This document shows, piece by piece, positions 1-8,004 of a DNA stretch of 64,000 nt. Under the pieces are notes generated by a model. The model ran no database searches. It was not told the origin of the DNA and saw only the letters and a list, made by a program, of their open reading frames with translations. The stretch lies in assembly GCA_963597355.1 (NCBI GenBank), contig CAVBPR010000003.1, positions 1 through 64,000 of the forward strand, written 5' to 3'. Source of the stretch: UMGS1766 sp963597355. Lineage in GTDB: Bacteria; Bacillota; Clostridia; Oscillospirales; Oscillospiraceae. The first letter of the stretch is position 1. Each line of letters begins with the position of its first letter. The translations under genes were made by a program, and so were the position numbers.

Positions 1-82
1 CCAAATTGGCTTAAATGGAACAAAAAAATATATTTTGAAAACATCGAAAGTCTTTTGAGAGATTCGGACGGACTAATTTAAA

Positions 83-402
83 ATGAAGCATCCGTGCAAG
101 GTGATTCGAGTGATTACCGATAAGGATAAGATGAATTATTAAGAGAGAAGTGGCGGACATATGCGAAGCACTATGCGACAGAGGTTGGCTGTACGACCAT
201 CCGCATGCTTTAAAGCAGGCGATACAATAAACCGGAGGGCTTGTGTGAGTATGCATGGAAGCCTATTCAAGAAATGGTAAAACTGTTGTCAGACGGAGCA
301 TTACTTCAGCCAAGCGGAACCTGGATGAGAGAGGATGACAAGGGCGTATTTTCCTGCGTGGATGGTCTTCGTCCTGTTATTATGCTGATTGAGAGAATGT
401 AA
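83..402 (+). pseudogene. decayed TIGR04076-family protein
   Basis: Fragments of one protein are spread over two frames and interrupted by stops. One frame starts at 83 with MKHPCKVIRVITDKDK. The next frame gives DELLREKWRTYAKHYATEVG and ends near 207. A short KAGD piece follows, then from about 220 RYNKPEGLCEYAWKPIQ, continuing to CVDGLRPVIMLIERM and a stop at 400-402. The order (N-terminal strand, ML-KAGD, KPEGLCEYAWKPIQ, DGLRPVI) matches what I remember of the small (about 100-residue) TIGR04076 proteins, whose function is unknown to me. At least two frameshifts separate the pieces, so an intact product cannot be made. A TTG start at 241 behind GGAGGGC could in principle express the last 53 residues. 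Confidence 0.6.
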
Positions 403-480
403 CAGATTGGCGAGAACCAACATGAAACACTGAAGCGGTATCCCTTTTTCGCACCATCAAAATGTTCTTTCTGTTTTTCC

Positions 481-509
481 TTGACAAGCAGACAAAATTC
501 AGCTAGTAT
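481..509 (+). promoter_or_regulatory. sigma-A promoter of the Mn2+ riboswitch leader
   Basis: TTGACA at 481-486 and TAGTAT at 504-509 are separated by 17 bases. Transcription would start near 516, just before the conserved 5' part of the riboswitch. Confidence 0.65.
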
Positions 510-517
510 ACAGATGT

Positions 518-664
518 TACCGAAAGGGAGTAGCTGGCACAGAATATTTGTGTATCCTTTTGCGTCAATACGGGACAGTACGAATACAGTCCCCGCTGAG
601 GATTGAAATGGCGAGACTTTTGTGACAATACCAAGGTGGTGTTGGCACAAAAAGTCTCTTTTTT
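518..664 (+). promoter_or_regulatory. yybP-ykoY (Mn2+) riboswitch
   Basis: The leader carries the family's conserved blocks in order: GAAAGGGAGTAGCTGG at 522-536, GCGTCAATACGGGAC near 571-585, the CGCTGAGG block near 593-600 and GGCGAGACTTTTG at 610-622. The last block can close the basal helix with the 5' GAAAGG, or instead form the 5' arm of a terminator (613-658). This is the layout of an ON switch in which Mn2+ binding prevents termination. The gene downstream is a P-type cation ATPase, a known class of target for this RNA. Family and ligand are from established knowledge; the blocks and the overlap are visible in the sequence. Confidence 0.85.
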
Positions 665-666
665 TA
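613..666 (+). terminator. riboswitch expression-platform terminator
   Basis: GAGACTTTTGTG (613-624) pairs with CACAAAAAGTCTC (646-658), with a further inner stem (CAATACC/GGTGTTG), and a run of T follows. The 5' arm is shared with the riboswitch basal helix. Confidence 0.8.
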
Positions 667-695
667 TGCCGCATCAGAAAGGAAGTCAGTAAAAC

Positions 696-3284
696 ATGAA
701 GCAGGAACGTCCCGTTTGGACAAGAAGTCGAGTGGAACTTTTTCGAGATTTTCAATCTTCTGAAAAAGGGCTGAGCGGTGAAGAAGCAAAACGCCGATAT
801 GAAAAATACGGCCCCAATGAACTTCAGGAGGGAAACCGAAAAAGTGCGGTTCGAATCTTTTTGGAACAGTTTGCAGATTTTCTAGTTATTATCCTCATTA
901 TTGCCGCAATTATTTCTGCCATACTGGGAGACATCGAAAGCATGGCCGTCATCGTCTGCGTGATTACCATGAATGCCATTTTGGGCACCGTGCAAACAGT
1001 AAAAGCCACCGCCTCGCTGGACAGTCTGAAGCAAATGTCTGCACCAACTGCAAAGGTGCTGCGAGATGGGCAAATACTTCAGATTCCAGGGCGAGAAGTT
1101 ACAGTGGGTGATGTGGTACTGCTGGAAGCTGGCGATGCGATTTGCGCAGACGGGCGACTTTTAGATTGCGCCAGTCTCAAAACAGCTGAAAGCGCACTGA
1201 CCGGAGAAAGCCTTCCGGTAGAAAAAAATCTGGAGGAGTGTCCAGCGGATGCACCTCTCGGCGACCGAAAAAACATGGTGTTTTCCGGGTGCTTTGTTAC
1301 CTATGGTCGCGGAGAATTTTTAGTAACCTCTGTTGGAATGGATACAGAAATCGGAAAGATTGCGGCATTGCTGAAGAATACGGAGGAAAAAGAAACTCCG
1401 CTTCAGGTCAGTCTGGATCAGTTCGGCAAGAAATTATCCATCGGAATTTTAATTATCTGTGCTGTTTTGTTTGCGGTCAGTGTGTTCCTTCGCGGAGAAG
1501 GCGTGATGGATGCGTTCTTATTTGCCGTTGCCCTAGCTGTGGCGGCAATTCCGGAGGCACTGTCCTCCATTGTTACCATTGTCTTGTCATTTGGCACGCA
1601 AAAAATGGCAAAGGAAAATGCGGTTATTCGCAATTTGCAGGCTGTGGAAGGTTTGGGCAGCGTTTCTGTCATTTGTTCGGATAAGACCGGCACTCTGACG
1701 CAAAACAAGATGACAGTGCAAAAGCTTTATGTTTCTGGTCAGGTAATTTCTGCTGCAGATGCAAATTATGCAAACTCAGAACAGCAAAAACTTTTACACG
1801 CGGCTATTTTGTGCAACGATGCCGTCATCAATGAAAAAGGCGATGTTGGAGATCCTACGGAAACCGCACTGGTACACCTGGGGCAGGATCTCGGCATAGA
1901 AGCGAGCGATGTTCGAACCTGCTACCCACGTCTGACCGAAATTCCTTTTGACTCGGATCGGAAGTTAATGAGCACGGTGCATAAAATGTCAGACAGCGTG
2001 GTCATGATTACCAAGGGCGCAGTGGATGTACTGTTGGATCGGACATTAATTACAAGCCAGGAAAAGAAGGAAATTGAACGCATTAACCAGGAATTTTCGG
2101 CTTCCGGTTTGCGTGTACTGGCTTTTGCCTATCGCAAATTAGAGGTTGCCGGAGTGGATCTGGAAGATGAAAATCAACTTCATTTTCTTGGACTGATCGC
2201 CATGATGGATCCCCCGCGGGAGGAATCCGCCGCAGCGGTAGCGGAATGCATTTCCGCCGGCATTCGCCCGATTATGATCACCGGTGACCATCGGGTAACC
2301 GCCTCTGCAATCGCGAAGGAAATCGGCATTATGACCGAGGGTACAGAGGCTGTAGACGGCAGCGTAATTGATCGCATGGATGACAAACAACTGCAAGAGT
2401 TTGTACCCCGCGTTTCTGTTTACGCCCGTGTTTCTCCAGAACATAAAATTCGCATTGTTCGCGCATGGCAGGAACGCGGCAATTTAGTTGCCATGACAGG
2501 AGACGGTGTAAACGACGCTCCAGCTTTGAAGCAGGCGGATATCGGTGTGGCAATGGGCATTACCGGAACAGAGGTTGCCAAAGATGCTGCAGGCATGGTG
2601 CTGACGGATGATAATTTTGCCACCATTGTAAAAGCAGTAAAAAACGGAAGAAACGTATACGCAAATATCAAGAAAGCCATTCAGTTTCTGTTGTCCGGCA
2701 ATGCGGCAGGCATTCTGACCGTGCTTTACGCGTCTTTAGCCGGTCTTCCAGTTCCCTTTGCGGCAGTGCATTTGCTGTTTATCAATCTTTTGACCGACAG
2801 CCTGCCGGCGATTGCATTGGGTTTGGAACCTCACAGTGACAGCGTCATGCAAGAAAAACCACGGCCACGGAAGGAAGGTATTTTAACAAAAGCATTTCTT
2901 CTGAACGTAGTTGTAGAGGGTCTGGTCATCGCCGCAGCGACCATTGCCGCGTTCCATATTGGTCTTGCAAACGGGGGCGCTTCTATGGCCAGTACCATGG
3001 CATTTTCTACCCTTTGTCTGTGCCGACTTTTCCACGGATTTAACTGCAAGTCAAACAAGGCGGTTTTGTTCACTCCTACCTTCTGGAGCAATAAATATCT
3101 ATTGGGTGCATTTGCCGCCGGTGCAGTTTTGCTTTCTTCTGTGTTAGTAATCCCCTGCCTGAAACCGCTGTTTGATGTGGCTTCTCTGACACCGGGACTT
3201 TTGCTCTGCATTGCAGGTCTTTCTGTTGCCAGCATGGTGGTAATCCAGATTTTGAAATGGATTCGTTGCCGTATCCATCGATAA
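696..3284 (+). CDS. P-type cation-transporting ATPase, probably Mn2+/Ca2+ exporter
   Basis: An 862-residue P2-type ATPase that would use ATP to move a divalent cation across the cytoplasmic membrane. In order it shows an N-terminal cation-ATPase domain, the actuator motif LTGESLPVE (about residues 167-175), a fourth membrane helix with the PEAL ion-binding variant, the phosphorylation site CSDKTGTLTQ (about 328-337), TGDHRVTA, and the hinge TGDGVNDAPALKQAD. The NLLTDSLPAIALGLEP helix and C-terminal membrane segments follow. Length is normal for PMR1/SERCA-like bacterial pumps. The ATG at 696 follows AGGAAG. The upstream Mn2+ riboswitch points to manganese export; calcium remains possible because the two types share these motifs. 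Confidence 0.9.
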   Translation: MKQERPVWTRSRVELFRDFQSSEKGLSGEEAKRRYEKYGPNELQEGNRKSAVRIFLEQFADFLVIILIIAAIISAILGDIESMAVIVCVITMNAILGTVQTVKATASLDSLKQMSAPTAKVLRDGQILQIPGREVTVGDVVLLEAGDAICADGRLLDCASLKTAESALTGESLPVEKNLEECPADAPLGDRKNMVFSGCFVTYGRGEFLVTSVGMDTEIGKIAALLKNTEEKETPLQVSLDQFGKKLSIGILIICAVLFAVSVFLRGEGVMDAFLFAVALAVAAIPEALSSIVTIVLSFGTQKMAKENAVIRNLQAVEGLGSVSVICSDKTGTLTQNKMTVQKLYVSGQVISAADANYANSEQQKLLHAAILCNDAVINEKGDVGDPTETALVHLGQDLGIEASDVRTCYPRLTEIPFDSDRKLMSTVHKMSDSVVMITKGAVDVLLDRTLITSQEKKEIERINQEFSASGLRVLAFAYRKLEVAGVDLEDENQLHFLGLIAMMDPPREESAAAVAECISAGIRPIMITGDHRVTASAIAKEIGIMTEGTEAVDGSVIDRMDDKQLQEFVPRVSVYARVSPEHKIRIVRAWQERGNLVAMTGDGVNDAPALKQADIGVAMGITGTEVAKDAAGMVLTDDNFATIVKAVKNGRNVYANIKKAIQFLLSGNAAGILTVLYASLAGLPVPFAAVHLLFINLLTDSLPAIALGLEPHSDSVMQEKPRPRKEGILTKAFLLNVVVEGLVIAAATIAAFHIGLANGGASMASTMAFSTLCLCRLFHGFNCKSNKAVLFTPTFWSNKYLLGAFAAGAVLLSSVLVIPCLKPLFDVASLTPGLLLCIAGLSVASMVVIQILKWIRCRIHR

Positions 3285-3294
3285 ACAGATAGCA

Positions 3295-3346
3295 GCATAA
3301 AAAATATACCGTCAGCGAAGATTCGCTGACGGTATATTTTTTATGC
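3295..3346. terminator. bidirectional terminator
   Basis: A near-perfect inverted repeat (ATATACCGTCAGCGA / TCGCTGACGGTATAT) is flanked by A-rich and T-rich arms. It serves the ATPase gene on the plus strand and the por operon arriving on the minus strand. Confidence 0.9.
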
Positions 3347-3348
3347 AA

Positions 3349-4278
3349 TTATTTGCAGCGGGCAAGCAGCGCTTCCCATTTTTCATCCACATATTGCTGT
3401 GCGGCTTCAATGGTCCACTCATTGCCCGGCTGGAAGCAGTGGCGGAATCTGCCCTGCAGCTTCATGAATTCCTCTACCGGCAGTTTTTTCTTTGGCATGT
3501 AGGTCAGATGATATTCCCCGTTTTCTACCTCATAAAGGGGCCAAATGCAGGTATCTACAGCCAAGCGACAAATTTCAGGCAGTATCTCCGCAGGATATTG
3601 CCAGCCGCGGGGACAGGGGCAGAGCACGTTTACAAAGGTAGGCCCTTCCGTGTAGATTGCCTTGTGTGCCTTCTCATGGAAATCCTTGAAGTTGCCCATA
3701 AAGGTAGTCTGTGCTACATAGGGAGATCCGTGGGCGACAACAATCTGCGTCAGATCTTTTTGTGTTTGCTTTTTGCCAACGCTTTCCGCACCTGGCGGAG
3801 TGGTCGTTGCATTTGCAAACCGCGGGGTTGCGGAAGAACGCTGCGTTCCGGTGTTCATGTACGCTTCGTTATCGTAGCAAAAATAGGTGAAATCGTGTCC
3901 CCGCTCCAACGCTCCAGACAAAGACTGAAAACCAATGTCATAGGTTCCGCCATCTCCGCCAATCGCCAGAATCTTGAAGTTGTCCTTCAACTTCCCCTTC
4001 TTTTTCATGGCGCGGTAAGCACTTTCAACGCCTGCTGCAACAGCAGATGTGTTCTCAAATGCAGCGTGAATATAGCTGTCTTCCCAGGCAGTAAAAGGAT
4101 ACTGGAAAGAGGAAACCTCCAGGCAGGAAGTTGCGTTGCAAATGACTGCCTTATCCTCCGGATCAACTGCCCGCATCATAGCGCGGCAGGTAATGCCGGC
4201 ACCGCAGCCGGCACAAAGGCGATGGCCGGCTTCAAAGCGCTCCGGCTTACTCATTTGTTCTTTCAGATTATAAGCCAT
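3349..4278 (-). CDS. porB: 2-oxoacid (pyruvate):ferredoxin oxidoreductase, beta subunit
   Basis: A 309-residue thiamine-diphosphate-binding subunit. It contains CAGCGAGITCR near residue 20 (cluster or cofactor-proximal cysteines) and the TPP-binding region GGDGGTYDIG near 110, followed by the downstream YDNEAYMNTG. It is the last gene of a four-gene operon in the order gamma, delta, alpha, beta, two bases downstream of the alpha gene. With the partner subunits it would oxidatively decarboxylate a 2-oxoacid to acyl-CoA with ferredoxin reduction, or run in reverse. Pyruvate is the default assignment; the T-box leader (6392-6630) argues that a branched or C4 2-oxoacid should be considered. The operon ends at the bidirectional terminator just beyond. 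Confidence 0.9.
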   Translation of the reverse strand: MAYNLKEQMSKPERFEAGHRLCAGCGAGITCRAMMRAVDPEDKAVICNATSCLEVSSFQYPFTAWEDSYIHAAFENTSAVAAGVESAYRAMKKKGKLKDNFKILAIGGDGGTYDIGFQSLSGALERGHDFTYFCYDNEAYMNTGTQRSSATPRFANATTTPPGAESVGKKQTQKDLTQIVVAHGSPYVAQTTFMGNFKDFHEKAHKAIYTEGPTFVNVLCPCPRGWQYPAEILPEICRLAVDTCIWPLYEVENGEYHLTYMPKKKLPVEEFMKLQGRFRHCFQPGNEWTIEAAQQYVDEKWEALLARCK

Positions 4279-4280
4279 AA

Positions 4281-5480
4281 TTACTGCACATCCTCTCTCA
4301 GATCACGCTGTCCCATGTGGGAGTAGATTGGGCCAACTTCACCGGTAGCGACGATCTTTTCCAGTCGTGCAAACACGCGCTTAGCCTGTTCCACGGTAAA
4401 ATCACGACCGCCTAAGCCATAGACAATATCCACCATCTTAGGCCGCTGCGTTAAATTGATGCATGCCGAGGCAGTTTCTGCAAACAGCGGGCCGCCGCAG
4501 GCGCTGAATCCTTCGCTTTTATCTAGCACTGCTACCGCTTTGCAATTCTGGAGCACCTCAGCCAGTTCCTCCCCCGGGAAAGGACGGAAAACGCGGATTT
4601 TCACCAGGCCGGCCTTGATCCCTTTTTCCCGCAGTTCGCTCACCGCCGCCTTTGCAGTTCCTGCAGAAGAACCCATCAGCACGATGGCGATCTCAGCGTC
4701 CTCCATGTGGTACGCCTCAAACAGTCCGTATTTCCGGCCGAACGTCTTTTCAAAATCCGCAGCAACATCCAAAATAGCGCGCTTGGCGTTCTTCATTGCC
4801 TCCGCCTGCGCTACGCGAGCTTCCATGTAATAGGGAGAAGTGCCATAAGGTCCAACTGCCAACGGATTCTCATGCTTTAACAAATAGTTTTCCGGGTTAT
4901 ATTCTCCGACAAATGCCTTGACGGCATCGTCTTCTTCCAATTCGATGTTTTCCAATGCGTGCGAGGTGATAAAACCGTCTTCGCAAATCATAACCGGAAG
5001 ACGAACATCTGCAGTTTCCGCAATGCGATGAGCCTGCAAATAATTGTCGTATGCCTCCTGGTTGTTTTCTGCATAAATTTGAATAAAACCGGAGTCACGC
5101 TCTGCCATGGAATCCGAATAGTCGTGGTTAATGTTGATCGGACCGGTCAACGCCCGGCAGGCCACGGCCAGCACGATAGGAAGGCGGGCGGAAGCTGCAA
5201 CGTACAACACCTCATTCATGAAGGAAAGGCCGGCAGAAGAAGTCGCCGTAATCGCTCTGCACCCGGCTGCTTCTGCACCAATGCAGGCAGACATGGAAGA
5301 GTGCTCGCTTTCAACGCAGATAAATTCCGTATCTACCTTCCCATCCGCAACATATTGGGCAAAATACTGCGGAATCTCGGTGGAAGGCGTGATTGGGAAC
5401 ATGGCAAATACATCTGGATTGATTTGCCGCATCGCAGCGGCAATCGCTTCGTTGCCGCTGAGTCTGTCACGAATGCTCAT
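4281..5480 (-). CDS. porA: 2-oxoacid (pyruvate):ferredoxin oxidoreductase, alpha subunit
   Basis: About 399 residues. Visible family blocks are the N-terminal GNEAIAAAMRQINPDVFAMF with PITPSTEIPQY, then ESEHSSMSACIGAEAAG, the ATSSAGLSFMNEVLY loop, and DYSDSMAERDSGFIQIYAE, all typical of the PorA pyrimidine-domain subunit. A C-terminal transketolase-like domain has VLDKSEGFSACGGPLF. I chose the ATG at 5480 because GGAGG lies about 9 bases upstream and homologues begin here; a longer reading to 5522 would overlap the delta gene. The sequence resembles pyruvate-type more than 2-oxoisovalerate-type enzymes from memory, but that is not decisive for substrate. Confidence 0.9.
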   Translation of the reverse strand: MSIRDRLSGNEAIAAAMRQINPDVFAMFPITPSTEIPQYFAQYVADGKVDTEFICVESEHSSMSACIGAEAAGCRAITATSSAGLSFMNEVLYVAASARLPIVLAVACRALTGPININHDYSDSMAERDSGFIQIYAENNQEAYDNYLQAHRIAETADVRLPVMICEDGFITSHALENIELEEDDAVKAFVGEYNPENYLLKHENPLAVGPYGTSPYYMEARVAQAEAMKNAKRAILDVAADFEKTFGRKYGLFEAYHMEDAEIAIVLMGSSAGTAKAAVSELREKGIKAGLVKIRVFRPFPGEELAEVLQNCKAVAVLDKSEGFSACGGPLFAETASACINLTQRPKMVDIVYGLGGRDFTVEQAKRVFARLEKIVATGEVGPIYSHMGQRDLREDVQ

Positions 5481-5482
5481 AA

Positions 5483-5785
5483 TCAGTGAACCTCCTTCCA
5501 GTCGATCGCACCAAAGGGACACACCTTATAGCAGATGCCGCATCCCTTGCAATGGTCATAATCAAAGTCGCTCCGCTTTCCATCCGCAACCGGAATGGAA
5601 GAATCAGGACAGAACGGAGTGCACAGCAGGCACTGCTTGCACTTGCTTGCGTCCCACAGGGGAATTTTGCTGCGCCATTCACCCGTCATTGTCAGACGAG
5701 ACGATCCACCTTCATAAATTTCACAACCAATGGTCAGCTCCTGCCATGGCAGCTGTTCATTGATTTCAGAAGCTTTCTTATTCAT
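5483..5785 (-). CDS. porD: 2-oxoacid:ferredoxin oxidoreductase, delta (ferredoxin-like) subunit
   Basis: A 100-residue protein with two 4Fe-4S sites: CKQCLLCTPFCP (about residues 49-60) and CKGCGICYKVCP (about 79-90). It would carry electrons from the TPP site to external ferredoxin. The length and the N-terminal extension with WRSKIPLWD are usual for PorD. It sits between the gamma and alpha genes with 2-base gaps, so the four genes are almost certainly co-transcribed and translationally coupled. Confidence 0.9.
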   Translation of the reverse strand: MNKKASEINEQLPWQELTIGCEIYEGGSSRLTMTGEWRSKIPLWDASKCKQCLLCTPFCPDSSIPVADGKRSDFDYDHCKGCGICYKVCPFGAIDWKEVH

Positions 5786-5787
5786 GA

Positions 5788-6363
5788 TTATTCCCTGACC
5801 TCCTTCATAGCCTCAACCAGACAATCCAAATTCCCCTGCACCACCTGTGGCTTTTTGGCAAATTTGTGCCGGTAGGACGTTTCCATATCCCGAAGGAAAT
5901 CTTCCGGGTCTACGCATTTGCTTACCGCTACAATCGCTGCCAGCATCGGCGTATTGGGGAAATAGGCGCCCAGATGTTTTCTGGATATTTTTCCGGCGTC
6001 TACCGTGAACACTTTTCCCTGATAGCCGTGCAGGAAAGGCCGCAATTCAGAAGCAGGCTTCTCCGAGTTAATCACGATTGCTCCTTCCGGTTTCAGTCCG
6101 GCAGTAACATCCACCGTCTCCAGCAAAGTCTCATCCACCACAACCACATAGTCCGGATCGTAAATATTGGAGTGGATTGTACACCGCTCATCCGAAATGC
6201 GATTATATGCCGTAATCGGCGCGCCAGAACGCTCTGGACCATACTCCGGGAAGGATTGCACATACTTGCCAGACATAAAAGCAGCGTCCGCCAGGAGAAG
6301 ACTTGCCGTTTTTGCGCCCTGACCGCCACGTCCATGCCAACGAATTTCCGTCATTTCTTTCAT
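5788..6363 (-). CDS. porG: 2-oxoacid:ferredoxin oxidoreductase, gamma subunit
   Basis: A 191-residue gamma subunit with the hallmark IRWHGRGGQGAKTASLLLA at the N terminus, then FPEYGPERSGAPITAYNRIS and the VVVDETLL region, as in PorG/VorG proteins. It is the first gene of the operon. The ATG at 6363 follows AAGGGG with a spacing of about 6 bases. Its leader contains a T-box element with its own promoter, so expression of all four subunits probably depends on tRNA charging. Confidence 0.9.
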   Translation of the reverse strand: MKEMTEIRWHGRGGQGAKTASLLLADAAFMSGKYVQSFPEYGPERSGAPITAYNRISDERCTIHSNIYDPDYVVVVDETLLETVDVTAGLKPEGAIVINSEKPASELRPFLHGYQGKVFTVDAGKISRKHLGAYFPNTPMLAAIVAVSKCVDPEDFLRDMETSYRHKFAKKPQVVQGNLDCLVEAMKEVRE

Positions 6364-6391
6364 ATATCGTACCCCTTTTCGCTGTCCGCAA

Positions 6392-6630
6392 ATAAAAAAC
6401 GCCCGTCCTGTAAAAGGACGGGCGCAAAAAGCACACGAAAAACCACCTGTTACAACATACCAACATACGCGCTTCCTGTAACGGGGAAGAACCGACCTGA
6501 CTTACTTTCGTTTCAGTCAGCAGCTCAGGAGTGATTTTCGACACTTCCCTTACTTGCACCGAGCTCACACCAACCCCGATTCGCTTTGCCGTTCAGTTTG
6601 GAAGCACTACTGTCTCCGTCAACGCTTTTA
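6392..6630 (-). promoter_or_regulatory. T-box riboswitch, specifier ATC (isoleucine)
   Basis: Read on the minus strand, Stem I holds GGAG-acAGTA on the 5' side. The conserved distal block is AGCGAATCGGGGTTGGTGTG with AGCTCGGT after it, and the 3' specifier side reads CGAAA-ATC-A-CTCCTGAGC (specifier at 6533-6535). This matches the layout of well-studied T-boxes, in which GAAA precedes the specifier and a purine follows it. Stem III (CTGACT...AGTCAG) comes next, then the antiterminator bulge AACAGGTGGT (6441-6450 region) whose TGGT would pair with an ACCA tRNA end. The terminator at 6400-6424 completes it. ATC is an Ile codon and the pairing base fits the A discriminator of tRNA-Ile. Uncharged tRNA-Ile would permit transcription of porG-porD-porA-porB. 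Confidence 0.88.
6400..6424 (-). terminator. T-box terminator
   Basis: CGCCCGTCC and GGACGGGCG form a short strong stem; on the minus strand it is followed by TTTTTTATTTG. It lies between the T-box bulge and the porG start. Confidence 0.9.
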
Positions 6631-6645
6631 AAAAGATATGCTATT

Positions 6646-6674
6646 TTTATACTCCCTTTTTCTTCTGCTGTCAA
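6646..6674 (-). promoter_or_regulatory. sigma-A promoter of the T-box/por operon
   Basis: On the minus strand TTGACA (6669-6674) and TATAAA (6646-6651) are separated by exactly 17 bases, directly upstream of the T-box Stem I. Confidence 0.75.
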
Positions 6675-6792
6675 GAAAAAAGTCATGTTTTTATGCTGAA
6701 ATCCAATGGTTCTCAATCACGGTTTACAGCCAATCAGAATCATGTTAGAATGAGAACTCAATGAAAGGCCCATGGAGGTGATTTGTTTTCTC

Positions 6793-7956
6793 ATGCTTCT
6801 CAACGGAATAAAACGATTTTTTAAGCAGGCAGATATTCTTTTGCTGCTTCTCTGTATTGCAGTCAATTGTTGCGGACTTGTGCTGATTTACTCCGCCACG
6901 CGTTTTAATGAAACTTACCACAGTCTTCCTTACAAACAGGGCATGGCTATGGCAATCGGTATTCTCATCTTTATTGTCTGCAATTATATTGACCTTGAAA
7001 TTTTGATGGAACACTGGAAGCCGGTTTTCATCCTCAGCTCCCTGTTCATTCTTTCTCTGGCCGTTATCGGCACCGGATACCAGGGCAATCGAAACTGGCT
7101 GGAATTTTCCTGGATGCCATTTAACATTGCGCCTGCAGAGATCGTCAAACTCTTTTTTGTTTTGCTGTTATCCAAACAATTGATTTATTTACAGCGTCAA
7201 AACAGTGACAATCTAAGTCGAACAAGCTCTGTAATGCAGCTGGTTTTGCACCTTGGCTGGTTTTGCGGCATTATATTCGTTGTCTCCGGTGATGCCGGTT
7301 CCGCACTGGTCTATATCGCCATCTGGGTGATTATGTGCTGGGCCGCAGGCCTAAAAAAACGTTGGTTTGCCGCAGGATTTCTGGTCTTTTGCATGGCTTG
7401 TGCCGTTCTCTGGTATGTACTTCCGGCGGACAACTACTGGGTCATGCGGGTTCGCGTTGTTTTTGACCACTCGCTCGATCCCTTGAACAAGGGCTGGAAT
7501 CAGGCGCGCAGCCTTTTGGCGATTCGCTCCGGCGGTCTTTCCGGCAACGGCTTTCTGCAAGGGGCATTGACACAAAACCACAGCCGCAACTTCCTTCCCG
7601 AACGCTACACAGACTTTATCTTCTCCACCTGCGCCGAAGAGTGGGGATTGATCGGCTGCTCCATCCTCCTGTTCCTTTTAGCCGCCATTATCTTGCGCTG
7701 CTTTTATGTGGGACTCACCGCCCGCAGTGCCTTTTCCGCTTTAACTGCCATTGGATACGGCGGCATGCTGTTCTTTCAGGTGGCACTAAATGTGGGCATG
7801 TGCCTTTTTGTGTTGCCCGTCGTTGGTATCACGCTTCCCTTTGTCAGCTACGGTGGATCGTCTTTGATTACCCTTTATGCCGCCATGGGATTTGTTTCCG
7901 GAATTAAAATGCGAACGCTTCCCAGCTGGCTCAGTGACCGCACCGACATTCGATAA
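6793..7956 (+). CDS. RodA/FtsW/SpoVE-family peptidoglycan glycosyltransferase
   Basis: A polytopic protein of the SEDS family, which polymerise lipid II glycan strands together with a class B penicillin-binding protein. Visible features are about ten hydrophobic segments, GNRNWLEF near residue 100 with the APAEIVKL helix, the FLPERYTDFIFSTCAEEWG block carrying the conserved Asp, and the last helices LPVVGITLPFVSYGGSSL. About 387 residues is normal. The ATG at 6793 is preferred over 6772 because GGAGGTGA lies 11 bases before it and inside the longer reading. No pbp or mre genes adjoin it, so RodA versus FtsW or SpoVE cannot be decided here. Confidence 0.85.
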   Translation: MLLNGIKRFFKQADILLLLLCIAVNCCGLVLIYSATRFNETYHSLPYKQGMAMAIGILIFIVCNYIDLEILMEHWKPVFILSSLFILSLAVIGTGYQGNRNWLEFSWMPFNIAPAEIVKLFFVLLLSKQLIYLQRQNSDNLSRTSSVMQLVLHLGWFCGIIFVVSGDAGSALVYIAIWVIMCWAAGLKKRWFAAGFLVFCMACAVLWYVLPADNYWVMRVRVVFDHSLDPLNKGWNQARSLLAIRSGGLSGNGFLQGALTQNHSRNFLPERYTDFIFSTCAEEWGLIGCSILLFLLAAIILRCFYVGLTARSAFSALTAIGYGGMLFFQVALNVGMCLFVLPVVGITLPFVSYGGSSLITLYAAMGFVSGIKMRTLPSWLSDRTDIR

Positions 7957-7967
7957 TACATTCTTAA

Positions 7968-8004
7968 AAAAGGAACGATCTGCACCAAGCAGATCGTTCC
8001 TTTT
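7968..8004. terminator. bidirectional terminator
   Basis: AAAAGGAACGATCTGC and GCAGATCGTTCCTTTT form a perfect inverted repeat between the convergent SEDS and rqcH genes; its last bases overlap the rqcH stop codon. Confidence 0.9.

Noticed and set aside
306..755. 149-residue open frame on the minus strand at the left edge
   Set aside because: It runs antisense through the Mn2+ riboswitch, its promoter and the pseudogene, has no ribosome site and no recognisable similarity.
3343..4326. 327-residue plus-strand open frame opposite porB
   Set aside because: Fully antisense to a well-supported gene; a codon-structure shadow without a ribosome site.
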